Positions 1 to 9,509 are shown, counted from the first letter of the stretch. The stretch is 51,898 nt of DNA from Nitrosomonas sp. (GCA_024281675.1 JAMXAG010000019.1:1-51898), one strand, 5' to 3'. A program made the numbers and translations. Notes: generated from the sequence alone by a model not told the origin.

Positions 1-108
1 AGCACGAGAGAAAATGTTCCCAGCAATAACACTTTTTAACAAACTTTGTGCACCAAAACGAATAGCTGAAAAATAAAATACACCTAAGCTATTAATTGAG
101 ACCTGTTG
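1..108 (-). pseudogene. Edge fragment of a flippase-like membrane protein (5' end)
   Basis: An open minus-strand frame runs off the left edge and starts after a stop at 109-111. It reads like the amino end of a polysaccharide flippase (Wzx/MATE-type), with the stretch GVFYFSAIRFGAQSLLKSVI followed by AGNIFSRA, which resembles the first membrane helix and the SR/AR-L motif of that family. No ATG, GTG or TTG lies in frame between the stop and the edge, so either a rare ATT start is used or this is a broken 5' end. Assignment rests on 36 residues and is weak. Confidence 0.3.
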
Positions 109-616
109 TCAAATTTTGAATCTCCGATAATGCCCGGTTCGTTCGGTTATATCACTGTTTTGGACGTGCTAATAGAAAATTCCCGTTCTATAGTATTCGG
201 TGCAACCGGTAAATGATGTTTAGAATTGGTTGTTACCTTGAATTTGCAGTTTGCACACCGTGCGGCCAGTATTTTCACTTTCAATCTTGCATAAAAATCC
301 GTTCTCGAAAACATCAAGTACTCAACTCAAATTCAATCAGTGGCTTCTGATACTTACCTACCATCGAGTGTTTGTCTCGTTTGTCAGCATAAATAAGGCG
401 ATCCCTCGGCTATGCTGGGGGTAAATTTAACTGATATTTGATAAGAAACACTCAAGCGATCAAATACGGGATAAACCACCTCATTATTTTTTAATGCCAA
501 ATTCGCACCATACGCTACTATCAAATATAACAAATATACATATAGTTATTATTTTTTATTATTTCTTGGAACTGGATTACCAAGGTATATTGCAGAACTT
601 TTCAGGAGTATAAGCT
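109..616. other. Non-coding stretch upstream of the SLC13 gene
   Basis: I see no convincing gene here. A 7-bp inverted repeat (CAGCATA...TATGCTG, about 385-417) is present but is not followed by a T-run. The last 80 bases are AT-rich and end in a good ribosome binding site (CAGGAGT, about 603-609) placed correctly for the ATG at 617, so the promoter of the downstream permease is probably within 480-590. Confidence 0.5.
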
Positions 617-2392
617 ATGGAATGGCAAGGCTGGTTTGTATTGGGTTTGTGCATCTCGGTATTGGCTTCACTGATATTTACTCGGGTAGGCCCTCATCTG
701 ATCATGGCGGGTGCACTGACGATTTTAAGTACGACTGGAATTCTGAAAGCCAATGATGCGTTAAGCGGTTTTAGCAATTCGGGACTCATTACTGTTGTCG
801 GTATGTTTGTCGTGGCTGCGGGCATGCACGCATCGGGAGCGATTGATTTATTGGTGAATTCGTTGTTAGGTCGGCCCAAAACTCCTCGTACCGCACTGAA
901 TCGTATGTTTTGGCCGGTTGCTTTTCTAAGCAGTTTCCTGAATAACACGCCGGTTGTAGCGACTATGATTCCAGCCATTTATAGCTGGAGCCGGAAAATT
1001 GGCATATCGCCTTCTAAATTGATGATTCCACTCAGTTACATGGCGATACTCGGTGGCACGGTCACTTTGATCGGTACCAGTACCAACTTGATTGTCAATG
1101 GACAGTATCAAACACTTACCGGTGAGGCCGGTTTCTCTTTATTTTCGATTACCGCGGTGGGCTTGCCGGTAGCCATTGCCGGTTTTGTGTTCATGTGGTT
1201 ATTTTTTCCTAAGTTATTGCCAGATCATAGCCAAGATCAAGCTTTTGCTAATTTGCGTGAATTTACGCTGGAAGTATCCGTTGCACCGAACGGCCCTTTA
1301 GTTGGAAAAACCATTGAACAAGCTGGATTGCGACATTTACAACGCATTTACTTGGTGGAGATCGAGCGCAATGGTACGCCAATCACGGTCGTTTCTCCGG
1401 AAGAAGTACTACAGGGTGGAGATCGACTCGTGTTTGCCGGCGATACAGAGGCTATTTCTGATCTGCTGCGGATCAATGGTATTGTTCCTTCTACCGAGGA
1501 AGAGCAAGCTGAAACCTTTAATTTGCGACATGCCGAAAGACGGCTCGTGGAAGTGGTTGTTTCGCCGCATTGTTCCGCACTTGGTTTTGCGATTCGTGAG
1601 GCGCAATTTCGTGCACGTTATGGCGCAGCGGTATTGGCGGTCGCCCGAAATGGCGAGCGTATTAAAGGGAATTTGGGCAGCATTATTCTAGAAGCAGGTG
1701 ATACGCTGTTACTCGAAGCACGGCCGGCTTTTATCAGCCGCCAAAAATATAACAAAGATTTTTTGGTGATCAGTGATTTGCGAACAGAATCGCCACGGCA
1801 TGAAAGAGCCTATATTGCTTGGTTTATTTTGATCGGCATTATTACGCTGGCGAGGTTCGAGGTCATTAGTATGTTAAATGCTTCATTGATTGGCTCAGGT
1901 TTGATGATTTTGACCGGATGTTGTTCTGCGAATCAAGCAGAGAGAAGCTTGGATTTGAAAGTGATCATCACCATTGCCTGTTCTTTTGCTTTGGGAATGG
2001 CCTTAGAGAAAACCGGAGTGGCGAAGTACTTGGCGGAAAACATTGTCGATTTAAGTGGTGGCAGACCTTGGCTGCTGTTGATTCTAACTTACATAGCCAT
2101 TTCCATATTGACTGAAGTCATTACCAATAATGCGGCGGCGTTGTTGATGCTACCGATCGTATTGGAAATTACGGAAAAGGCGGATTTAAACAACGTGCCT
2201 TTTGTCTTGGCGATTATGATGGCTGCTTCTGCAAGTTTTGCTACGCCGCTTGGATATCAAACTAATATGATGGTGTATGGTCCTGGACGTTACCGTTTTG
2301 TTGACTTTCTGAAAGTCGGCATACCGATGAACATTCTAACGGCGATCGTTACGATTACCGTGTTATTAATCGGTTGGCCTCTGGAAAAATAG
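617..2392 (+). CDS. SLC13/DASS-type permease with two TrkA-C domains
   Basis: A 591-residue inner-membrane transporter of the SLC13 (divalent anion:Na+ symporter) superfamily, SAC1/YfbS-like subgroup. Two blocks of membrane helices (about 1-200 and 400-591) flank two cytoplasmic TrkA-C (RCK-C) domains (about 215-295 and 305-390). The duplicated substrate and sodium motifs are visible: NNTPVV at 109-114 with GTSTN at 153-157 in the first half, and TNNAAALLMLP plus ATPLGYQTN in the second. Family members carry sulfate or related anions; the substrate cannot be read from sequence. A CAGGAGT ribosome site precedes the ATG. It stands alone, with a convergent neighbour 34 bp downstream. Confidence 0.9.
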   Translation: MEWQGWFVLGLCISVLASLIFTRVGPHLIMAGALTILSTTGILKANDALSGFSNSGLITVVGMFVVAAGMHASGAIDLLVNSLLGRPKTPRTALNRMFWPVAFLSSFLNNTPVVATMIPAIYSWSRKIGISPSKLMIPLSYMAILGGTVTLIGTSTNLIVNGQYQTLTGEAGFSLFSITAVGLPVAIAGFVFMWLFFPKLLPDHSQDQAFANLREFTLEVSVAPNGPLVGKTIEQAGLRHLQRIYLVEIERNGTPITVVSPEEVLQGGDRLVFAGDTEAISDLLRINGIVPSTEEEQAETFNLRHAERRLVEVVVSPHCSALGFAIREAQFRARYGAAVLAVARNGERIKGNLGSIILEAGDTLLLEARPAFISRQKYNKDFLVISDLRTESPRHERAYIAWFILIGIITLARFEVISMLNASLIGSGLMILTGCCSANQAERSLDLKVIITIACSFALGMALEKTGVAKYLAENIVDLSGGRPWLLLILTYIAISILTEVITNNAAALLMLPIVLEITEKADLNNVPFVLAIMMAASASFATPLGYQTNMMVYGPGRYRFVDFLKVGIPMNILTAIVTITVLLIGWPLEK

Positions 2393-2426
2393 CGAATTGC
2401 TTCAGAATGGCATGGCAGAGATTGGA

Positions 2427-3719
2427 TTAAGTAATTTTCCGCCCCAAAATTCGCTGGGATAATCTAGAAATTCTTGGATTGCTGCGAAAATCATTCAATG
2501 TCATTCCATAACTGTGAACATTGGCAAAATGGCCTGTATTGGGATCTAAAATATGTTCCCGTAAATTGCTTTCGTGTACAAATCCGATTGCCAATGCATT
2601 TTGTTGTGAAAAAGCATTATTTTCATAAATATGGGCGGTCAGTTTATTTAAAGCAACTCGGTTAAATGCAAAATCAAAAACCAGCAAAGTTGCTTCCAAA
2701 CCAATTCCGTGTGTATGGTTTGGCGGATTAGGCAAACCAATTAGAAATTCTGCACGGCGGTGTGAAAATTGAATTTCGACCAAATTCGTAATGCCGACTC
2801 TTTCGTGAGATTGTTTTCTAAGGATGATCCAATCTACCGTTTTAGATTGGCATGGGTGTAAGGTATGGGCTTGTTGTAGTTGATCGGCTAATGCATCGAG
2901 GTGTTGGTGTCGACGGGTATACTGGTTATACTGCATCATAAAAGCGTCATTCTGATAACAGTGGCGCAAGTAAGCTGCATCCTCACGTTGATAGCGCCGC
3001 AAGTAGAGATTCTTTCCTTCAATCGGTTCAATCCAGGTGCTATCGACTTCAGCATAATTGCATTGTGCTTGTGCAAAATCAGGACGTAACGCCAGTGCTT
3101 TTTGAAAGCTTTCTCTGGACTGTGAAACTTCCCCTATTTTCTTAAGTACTTGGCCGAGATTGTTGTAGGCCTCCGGATATTTATTTTGCAGTTGAATCGC
3201 TTGTTGATAGCAAGTGATCGCCTCTTCGAAATGATTCATGCGTTGTAAGGCATTTCCCAGATTATTGAGCGCATGTGGATAATGTGGGTGAATTTGTATG
3301 GCGCATCGAAAGCTTTTTACTGCGGCTTCCAAACGGCTCTGTGTAAAATACGCGTTACCTAAAATGTTGTGGACTTCTGCTTGATTAAAATCACGATCGA
3401 GCGATTGCTCACAATAATGGATGGCTTCATCGATTAAACCTTGCTCCCATAAAGCATTGGCATAATTTCCTAGAAAATCGATGCGGTCAGGCGCTGCGGC
3501 GATGGCCTGCTTGAAATAATCATCGGCAGTCTGGAAACGCTTAGTTTGTGCATGAATGATGGCCAGTAAATGGAGCGCATCCGGTTGATCCGGAAAACTT
3601 TTACAAAGCTTAAGGCAACAATTTTCAGCTTCTTGTAATCGTCCGGTTTGATGCAGGTAAAACGCATTACGCAGAAGCTCAGTTAACTGTTGATGGTGAC
3701 CGTGAGTTGAACTGAGCAT
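2427..3719 (-). CDS. TPR-repeat protein fused to a GNAT acetyltransferase domain
   Basis: 430 residues in two parts. Residues about 10-210 form five to six tetratricopeptide repeats with the usual spaced G/A/Y/A/P pattern (for example NLGNALQRMNHFEEAITCY, NNLGQVLKKIGEVSQSRESF). Residues about 225-400 read as a RimJ/RimL-like GNAT domain starting LYLRRYQREDAAYLRHCYQN and containing GIGLEATLLVFDFAFN and LNKLTAHIYENN, which match the acetyl-CoA loop and following strand of that fold. The TPR part probably binds a protein partner or substrate; the acetyl acceptor is unknown. No signal peptide, so cytoplasmic. The combination suggests protein modification or surface glycan synthesis, but nothing nearby decides this. 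Confidence 0.8.
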   Translation of the reverse strand: MLSSTHGHHQQLTELLRNAFYLHQTGRLQEAENCCLKLCKSFPDQPDALHLLAIIHAQTKRFQTADDYFKQAIAAAPDRIDFLGNYANALWEQGLIDEAIHYCEQSLDRDFNQAEVHNILGNAYFTQSRLEAAVKSFRCAIQIHPHYPHALNNLGNALQRMNHFEEAITCYQQAIQLQNKYPEAYNNLGQVLKKIGEVSQSRESFQKALALRPDFAQAQCNYAEVDSTWIEPIEGKNLYLRRYQREDAAYLRHCYQNDAFMMQYNQYTRRHQHLDALADQLQQAHTLHPCQSKTVDWIILRKQSHERVGITNLVEIQFSHRRAEFLIGLPNPPNHTHGIGLEATLLVFDFAFNRVALNKLTAHIYENNAFSQQNALAIGFVHESNLREHILDPNTGHFANVHSYGMTLNDFRSNPRISRLSQRILGRKIT

Positions 3720-3805
3720 TTGTTTATTGGATAGGGTACCGATTACTGTATCAGGTCATTGAAAACTATCTGCGTAATACAAGTAAGCTATTAGCGAACG
3801 TACAG

Positions 3806-6283
3806 TTACCCTATCATGGCTATTGAAGCATTGACTATACCTACCGTTTCGACCAGGTTCGGGTTTGCTACAAGGTTATTATTAAAGGGATCAACAATGA
3901 CAAAGTTTAGCGTTGAGTTATCTTGAATGCCTGTGAAAGCATGCCCTGCAGTATCTAAAATTGCGCCTTCGTCGATTGTTAAGTGGTAAGTACTGCCGAT
4001 GATTAATGCTTCATTGGCGTTGATGACCATAGTAATGCCATCCGGCAAAAAAGACACTTGATTGTCATCGGCAACATCAATGATACGGATATCAGTGCCA
4101 TTGCTGATGGTGATATTTCCGCTACCTGCAGTAATTTCGTCATCGAATCCCAGTAAAATGTCTTCAAAGGGAAATATTGCTGAATCATCTAGGGGCCAAC
4201 TTTGTATCAACGTAGGCGACGTTAGATCTTCAACAACAGAAAAATTAAGTGTTGTGTCGTCACCAATACCGGCATACGCGTATCCGCTAAAATCCCGAAT
4301 AGCACCGTGATCAATGTGTAAGCTGTAATTGGTCTGTGTTTGTAAATCTTCAGTCGGATTAATGATGACGGTATTTCCACTGAATACAACTTGATCGGGG
4401 TCAGTCACATTAATCGTACGAATATCGGAGCCATTACTGATCACAATGTTTCCACTACCTGCAAAAATAGCTTCATTAAAGTTTAAGTGAATACTATTGT
4501 CAGCCTCAAATGTACTTCCATCCATCGGATTGCTATCGATTAAAACCGGATCAGAAGGGATGGTAGTGAAATTCAGTGTGTTTTTATCCTGGATTCCCAA
4601 GTAAGCGTAACCATCGCTATCGACAATGACACCTTTGGCCATTTGAATGTGATAAGTGGTGTTGGGTACGAGATCTTCCACTGGATCGATGGTCATTTTG
4701 CCACGACCGCCGATTGTAACTTGAGTGCTGTCATTAATCGGGATGATACGCGTATCGGTGCCGTTACTGAGAATAATGTTCCCCTTTCCTGCTTCGACAA
4801 TTTCATCAAACCACAACTCGATGTCGCGATCCACGGAAAAACCAGTCGCGTCGTCTGATGGTATGCTGTTCATCAATTGAGGGTTCGAGGAAATTGTTCT
4901 GAAGTTTAAGGTGGTTTTGTCTTGGATGCCCGCATAGGGATTTCCATTTAAATCTGTAATCGCACCCTCATCGATCCGAATACTATAGTTCTTATTCTTC
5001 ATTAAGTCTCGAAATGGGTCAATCGTGACGCCTCCGAATTCATCAAAATGTACACGACTGGCATCATTAATGGGTATCGTCCGAGTATCTGCGCCATTAC
5101 TAATAATGATATTGCCTTTTCCAGCAATCACTTGCTCGTTAAAGTACAAGCTAATACTTTCGTCGTTTTTAAATGCCATTGACTCGTCCCATGGATTGCT
5201 ACCAAGTAAAATAGGAGTGGTCGAAATGGGCTCAAAATGGAGTGCAGTGTCTTCATTAAAACCTGCAAATGCATCGCCTTTTTCATCAGTAATTGCACCC
5301 GGGTCGATACGAATACTGTATTGAGTGCCCGCCTTAAAATCAAGAATAGGATCAATAATCACCAATCCAGATTCACTTAAAAAATTGACTTGACTAACAT
5401 CATGAATGGAAATGGTTTGAGTGTCTGTTCCATTGCTGATGATGATATTGCCATTGCCGGCCATGATTGGCGCATTGAAAAACAACTCGATCACGCCATC
5501 GGTTTGGATTGGGTTGAATTCATCTTGTAGGTTGCTTCCCCAAAATATGGGAGGTTGTGGTAAAGCTGCATAAAAACTTAGCTGTGTATTAGTGCTTTCT
5601 CCGAGATAAGGATTACCTTGTTGGTCAGTCACGATACCCGGATCAAATTGAACGGTGTACTGGGTATTCGGTATCAAATCTTCAGTGGGGTTGACGGTAA
5701 AGCCAAATTTTCCGACCGATACTTGACTGGTATCATGCATTGCAATAGTGCGTGTATCGTCGCCATTACTAATGATTATGTTACCTGCGCCAGAATTAAT
5801 TCTTTCGTCAAAAGCGAACTCAAGATCGGCGTTAGCTTCCAATCCGCCATGTAGGTTCGTGAAATTGAGTATCGGGTTAGAAACAATGGATGTAAAGTTG
5901 ATGCTATCGCCATTGGATAGACCAACAAACGTATTGCCTGCTCGATCTTTGATTGTCCCCGTTTCTATTTCGATACTGTAATGGGTGTTGGGTTTTAAAT
6001 CGACGGATGGTGTAATATGAACAGAACTTGCTTGACCGAAAGTATCATTGATGATCGTAACTTGACTCGTATCGGTGATCGAAATTCTACGTGTATCGTG
6101 CTCGCTACTAATGATGATTCTGCCATTACCCGCCTTGATTGGTTCATTGAAATTCAAAATAATCGGATTGTCGACTTTTAACGAGCTGTCGTTACCTGGT
6201 ATGCTAAAGGTGAGGATCGGTGGTGTTTTATCAGCATACTTAGCTTGTAAATCTTTGTTTCCTATCAAAGCACTAGAAGTCAT
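3806..6283 (-). CDS. Large protein of seven tandem bacterial Ig-like (SbsA/Big_5) domains
   Basis: 825 residues made almost wholly of seven repeats of about 105-115 residues. Each contains FNE-x-I-xAG-x-GNI, then an (I/V/L)SNG-x-D-(T/I)-R-x-I block, a D-x-(S/D)QV turn, a DL-x(5)-Y-x-I strand and a closing GAI-x-D-x-x-G...LNF. This is the Ig-like fold seen in SbsA-type surface proteins. There is no Sec signal at the start (MTSSALIGNKDLQAKYAD) and no transmembrane anchor or LPXTG; the last 40 residues lack a repeat and end ...VNASIAMIG. A type I secreted adhesin or matrix protein is plausible, but no transporter or RTX repeats are adjacent. Likely extracellular; function unknown. Confidence 0.8.
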   Translation of the reverse strand: MTSSALIGNKDLQAKYADKTPPILTFSIPGNDSSLKVDNPIILNFNEPIKAGNGRIIISSEHDTRRISITDTSQVTIINDTFGQASSVHITPSVDLKPNTHYSIEIETGTIKDRAGNTFVGLSNGDSINFTSIVSNPILNFTNLHGGLEANADLEFAFDERINSGAGNIIISNGDDTRTIAMHDTSQVSVGKFGFTVNPTEDLIPNTQYTVQFDPGIVTDQQGNPYLGESTNTQLSFYAALPQPPIFWGSNLQDEFNPIQTDGVIELFFNAPIMAGNGNIIISNGTDTQTISIHDVSQVNFLSESGLVIIDPILDFKAGTQYSIRIDPGAITDEKGDAFAGFNEDTALHFEPISTTPILLGSNPWDESMAFKNDESISLYFNEQVIAGKGNIIISNGADTRTIPINDASRVHFDEFGGVTIDPFRDLMKNKNYSIRIDEGAITDLNGNPYAGIQDKTTLNFRTISSNPQLMNSIPSDDATGFSVDRDIELWFDEIVEAGKGNIILSNGTDTRIIPINDSTQVTIGGRGKMTIDPVEDLVPNTTYHIQMAKGVIVDSDGYAYLGIQDKNTLNFTTIPSDPVLIDSNPMDGSTFEADNSIHLNFNEAIFAGSGNIVISNGSDIRTINVTDPDQVVFSGNTVIINPTEDLQTQTNYSLHIDHGAIRDFSGYAYAGIGDDTTLNFSVVEDLTSPTLIQSWPLDDSAIFPFEDILLGFDDEITAGSGNITISNGTDIRIIDVADDNQVSFLPDGITMVINANEALIIGSTYHLTIDEGAILDTAGHAFTGIQDNSTLNFVIVDPFNNNLVANPNLVETVGIVNASIAMIG

Positions 6284-6667
6284 TGCGTAGTCTCCGAATT
6301 AAAAGTAAACATTACGATTCATAACAATTACAACACGAGTAACAGTACATCAAAAAAGCAAATATTTCATATAGGTGACCTCTTATGCTCTATATGACAT
6401 ATGAGAACTTACAGATCTTTTTTTACCTTAGGATTTTACTCCATGTAACTACAATTTCTTAATTGAATAAAAATTGTTTTTAATGCGCATTAATGATAAT
6501 AAGAAATCCCACCACAAACGGCGAGGGATTAAATCTGAAAGAGATTAAGAATTTGATTAAGTATGTCTTGTTTATGGTTGATGATGCGAATCAGTTTTTC
6601 GGAGTCAGGGCCACGCAAAACTATCATCAGCCAAACGCTAAACTGGGTTTAGAGTTATCGTAGGGTT
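6284..6667. other. Intergenic region between exbD and the Ig-like gene
   Basis: An AT-rich stretch that should hold the promoter of the Ig-like gene (minus strand, 6284-6450). Around 6485-6510 is TTAATGATAATAAGAAAT, a weak partial match to a Fur box. Near 6590-6660 a short open frame (ANQFFGVRATQNYHQPNAKL, ending at a stop at 6659-6661) could be the tail of a lost gene; I could not identify it. No clear terminator for exbD was seen. Confidence 0.4.
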
Positions 6668-7087
6668 CTATTCAGAAGGGTCCATAATAAACCCGATTCT
6701 CGCCATCCCTGCTTTAGCAGCAGTACTCATGACACGAGCAACATGTTGGTAAGGGCACATTTTATCCGCACGAATGTGTAGTTCGGTTTGCGGTGCTTGA
6801 GCTACCGTCGAGGTAAAACGCGACGTCAATTCCTTAAATTCTACCGGCTGACCATTCCAGAACAGACTGCCATCCATCTGAATGGCTAATTCTATATTTT
6901 CACTTCGCGTAATATTGGGCACGTTGTCAGCTTTCGGTAAATCGATTTTGACAGAATGCGTCAATAATGGCGCAGTAATAATAAAAATGATCAATAGCAC
7001 CAACATGACGTCAACTAAGGGGACAACATTGATTTCAGACATAGGTGCTTGACCGCTATTGTTCTGTATATTGCCACCAAAAGCCAT
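6668..7087 (-). CDS. exbD: Biopolymer transport protein ExbD/TolR family
   Basis: 139 residues with the ExbD/TolR plan: short cytoplasmic amino end, one transmembrane helix (about 22-44) and a periplasmic domain. The proton-carrying aspartate is present in VVPLVDVMLVLLIIF (D26, equivalent to D25 of E. coli ExbD). With ExbB and TonB it energises outer-membrane receptors using the proton gradient. It is the last gene of the tonB-exbB-exbD operon, starting 3 bases after the exbB stop. TolR is the alternative, but the adjacent tonB argues for ExbD. Confidence 0.9.
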   Translation of the reverse strand: MAFGGNIQNNSGQAPMSEINVVPLVDVMLVLLIIFIITAPLLTHSVKIDLPKADNVPNITRSENIELAIQMDGSLFWNGQPVEFKELTSRFTSTVAQAPQTELHIRADKMCPYQHVARVMSTAAKAGMARIGFIMDPSE

Positions 7088-7089
7088 CG

Positions 7090-7881
7090 CTATGACCTCT
7101 CATTTGTAGAAATTGCCTGAGCATTTGCACCATCATAGGACGTTAATGATGAATCGGCATGCTCTGAGGAATGTGTGGTTTGATTCGTTGCTGATATGGG
7201 CACATTATCCTCACTCACGGTAACCAAGGTAAAAAGGTCATGTGCAAATGCTTCCAAGCGTGCCAGCCATATTCGATTCCGGCGCACAAAAGCGTTATAC
7301 GCAAGTACTGCCGGTATAGCCACAGCTAAACCCAATGCGGTCATGATTAAGGCCTCTCCAACCGGCCCAGCTACTTTGTCCAACGTGCCTTGGCCGGAAA
7401 GACCAATCTGAATTAAAGCATGATAAATGCCCCAAACCGTTCCAAACAAACCAATGTATGGTGCGGCTGAACCGGCTGAAGCGATCAGGGTCAATCCATT
7501 TTCGATTCGCGTGGCTTCTTGATCGATACCATTACGCAGTGTGCGAGTAACTAGCTCGCTGAGACCGCCCGCTGCTGCAAGCTTATGAGAATGGTAGTTT
7601 TTTGAATCGTTTGCAGCATTGATACCCAGCTTGGCCAGCTCAGCAAATGCATTATCAGGTTCGTGATCTTTGAAATCCATTTGCGCCGCTTGAAGTGAAT
7701 CGAGACTCCAAAAGCGATCAAGAAAAGCTTCTACGCGACGTTTCGCAACAAAATTTGCGATGCTTTTTGTAATAATTAAATACCAGCTTGCAACAGAAAG
7801 TGAAACAAGTAATGCCAAAACAACCATGCCGACTTCATCGATCTGCGCAAGAAAATTTGCAAATCCAAGACCATTTTCCAT
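7090..7881 (-). CDS. exbB: Biopolymer transport protein ExbB (MotA/TolQ/ExbB channel)
   Basis: 263 residues with three membrane helices (about 17-40, 133-158 and 175-200) and the family core GSAAPYIGLFGTVWGIYHAL, the proton-channel signature. A serine/threonine-rich tail of about 35 residues after the last helix is variable in the family. It forms the pentameric motor around ExbD and passes energy to TonB. It sits 6 bases after tonB, so the three genes are very likely one transcript under the Fur-type promoter upstream of tonB. Confidence 0.93.
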   Translation of the reverse strand: MENGLGFANFLAQIDEVGMVVLALLVSLSVASWYLIITKSIANFVAKRRVEAFLDRFWSLDSLQAAQMDFKDHEPDNAFAELAKLGINAANDSKNYHSHKLAAAGGLSELVTRTLRNGIDQEATRIENGLTLIASAGSAAPYIGLFGTVWGIYHALIQIGLSGQGTLDKVAGPVGEALIMTALGLAVAIPAVLAYNAFVRRNRIWLARLEAFAHDLFTLVTVSEDNVPISATNQTTHSSEHADSSLTSYDGANAQAISTNERS

Positions 7882-7887
7882 ATTCTA

Positions 7888-8628
7888 TTAGTTTCCTTGC
7901 AAAACAAAATTAAAAGGTTGCAATGCAACTGCTCGAACCGCTTGACCATCGCGTAGCGATGGATTGCAATGCCAGTTCTTTACTGCAGTCAGTGCAGCGT
8001 TATCAAGGCGTTCATATCCACTACTATTAATTACTTTCGCATTATCAACATTCCCTTTTTCATCTAGCTCTACACGCAAAACTAATTTTCCCTCTTCACT
8101 CATACGCCTAGAAATCGCAGGATAAACGGGTGCTGCTTGTTTTGGACAAGAGACCGATAGCTCTGACGATAGCGTTATTGGTGTTGCTGGCATTTGTGCG
8201 GGTTGAGCGGAAGCTACTACAGTGGGTTCTGATTCGGCCGTATTTTTGTTGAGAAAATCGGAAGTGTGTTCCTGCGGCAATTCAACCTTTTTTTGTTCAG
8301 GTTTGGTTGCGGCCTTAGTAGTCATTTGTTGCTCTTTAACTTTTACCGGAGGAGGCGGTTTCTTGACTGGTTCAACTTTAGCTGGCTGAGGTTTAAGGTT
8401 GACAGGATTGGGTGTTTGTTCACGAATAGGTGCTGCTGGCGTAATCAATTGCGCAAATAATGTCACCATTTTTTCTGGAGGGGGGATTAATTTCTGATTC
8501 CAAAAAAAATAAAATAACCCAGCATGAATGGCCAAAACAAATAATAAACCCGGTAAGGATATGATACTGCGCTGAGAAATTTGATACTTATTCTGAGACA
8601 ATAAAAGTGTTTGCATACTTAAAAACAA
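7888..8628 (-). CDS. tonB: Energy transducer TonB
   Basis: 246 residues: cytoplasmic amino end, one membrane anchor (about 28-45, LPGLLFVLAIHAGLFYFFW), a Pro/Lys-rich periplasmic spacer (about 60-150, including PVKKPPPPVKVKEQQ) and a carboxyl TonB domain (about 165-246) with YPAISRRMSEEGKLVLRV and the GYERLDNAALTAVKNW helix. It couples ExbBD to TonB-dependent receptors for iron-siderophore or similar substrates. First gene of its operon. The ATG at 8628 gives MFLSMQT; the second ATG 12 bases downstream is equally possible because neither has a clear Shine-Dalgarno. Confidence 0.93.
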   Translation of the reverse strand: MFLSMQTLLLSQNKYQISQRSIISLPGLLFVLAIHAGLFYFFWNQKLIPPPEKMVTLFAQLITPAAPIREQTPNPVNLKPQPAKVEPVKKPPPPVKVKEQQMTTKAATKPEQKKVELPQEHTSDFLNKNTAESEPTVVASAQPAQMPATPITLSSELSVSCPKQAAPVYPAISRRMSEEGKLVLRVELDEKGNVDNAKVINSSGYERLDNAALTAVKNWHCNPSLRDGQAVRAVALQPFNFVLQGN

Positions 8629-8726
8629 AAACTGCTTTGACTTGTGATCTGTTTGATGGCGGCAGTCGATTGATTTTTCGATATAATGGATTGAAAGTAC
8701 TTTGATAAGTACAAATATTAACCGAA

Positions 8727-8760
8727 ACGATAATAATTATCAATTTGTAAATATTGTCAA
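8727..8760 (-). promoter_or_regulatory. Promoter with overlapping Fur box for tonB-exbB-exbD
   Basis: GATAATAATTATC (8729-8741) is a perfect 6-1-6 palindrome and fits the 7-1-7 Fur model TGATAATnATTATCA at 14 of 15 positions. On the minus strand a perfect -35 element TTGACA (8755-8760) lies just upstream, and an AT-rich -10 would overlap the palindrome at about 17 bases spacing. Iron-dependent repression of the tonB operon is therefore expected. The site is about 100 bases from the tonB start and could also affect the RDD gene on the other strand. Confidence 0.75.
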
Positions 8761-8926
8761 TTCACACTTTAGTATTGTTATGTCTGGTATAACCTTAATG
8801 TCAACTATTAATTGGATTATCAAAATGCATCTACCTGACCATCTTATTTCTTGGCTGGGCTATGTAAATAGTCGTTTAATGATGCGTAATGATCACTAAA
8901 AAAACAAAAAACTGTTTGAAATAAAT

Positions 8927-9355
8927 ATGCAAGATACTATTACAACCTACGTAACGCCCAAGCTATGGCAACGCATTTTATGCTTGATCTATGATTTTCT
9001 ACTGCTGTTGGCTATTATTTTTATAGCCAGTTTCATTTTTGTACCTTTATTCTCCAAAATGGATAACGAGTATTTTAAACCGCTTTATCAATTTTATTTG
9101 TTGATCATCATGGGACTGTATTTCATTTGGTTTTGGACACATGGAGGGCAGACACTCGCTATGCAGACATGGAAATTACGGCTGGTTGATGCAAACGGAG
9201 GGGGAAGTATTACTAAGAAGCAAGCTATAACGCGCTATCTTTTAGCCTTGCTTGTCTATCCTTTTTTTTGCATCGGAATCATTTGGATATTTTTTGATCG
9301 TGATCGGCAATTTTTACATGATCGGATTGCAGGAACTCGGATTATTAAACTATAA
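8927..9355 (+). CDS. RDD family membrane protein
   Basis: 142 residues with three to four hydrophobic helices and the RDD layout: R16 and D23 in WQRILCLIYDFLLL, the WFWTHGGQTLAMQTWKLRLV segment typical of the family, and the closing FLHDRIAGTRII. The role of RDD proteins is mostly unknown (some are proposed ion exchangers). It is divergent from tonB across a 298-base gap holding the Fur box, so iron control is possible but unproven. Confidence 0.85.
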   Translation: MQDTITTYVTPKLWQRILCLIYDFLLLLAIIFIASFIFVPLFSKMDNEYFKPLYQFYLLIIMGLYFIWFWTHGGQTLAMQTWKLRLVDANGGGSITKKQAITRYLLALLVYPFFCIGIIWIFFDRDRQFLHDRIAGTRIIKL

Positions 9356-9480
9356 TCTGAAGGGCTATAAAATGAGAAAGTGATTTTTTTGTAAGGGATT
9401 GTTGTTTCTGATTTAATCGTTTTTTGGAACTGTAAGAAGCTCTACGTTAATACGACCATTATTTTTCATTTACATACTCA

Positions 9481-9504
9481 AGCTTTCATAAAAGCTTTCA
9501 TAAA
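9481..9504. repeat. Two tandem copies of a 12-bp unit
   Basis: AGCTTTCATAAA occurs twice back to back immediately before the ATG at 9510. The second copy sits where a ribosome binding site would be expected, and no Shine-Dalgarno is visible, so the duplication may affect translation of the downstream gene. Confidence 0.7.
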
Positions 9505-9509
9505 ATCAA

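Noticed and set aside
3806-6283. Several plus-strand frames inside the Ig-like gene
   Set aside because: They recur once per repeat and are simply the reverse complement of the repeated domains.
8702-8899. Open frame of 65 codons between tonB and the RDD gene
   Set aside because: It starts in the Fur/promoter region, has no ribosome site, and its composition looks like translated AT-rich DNA.
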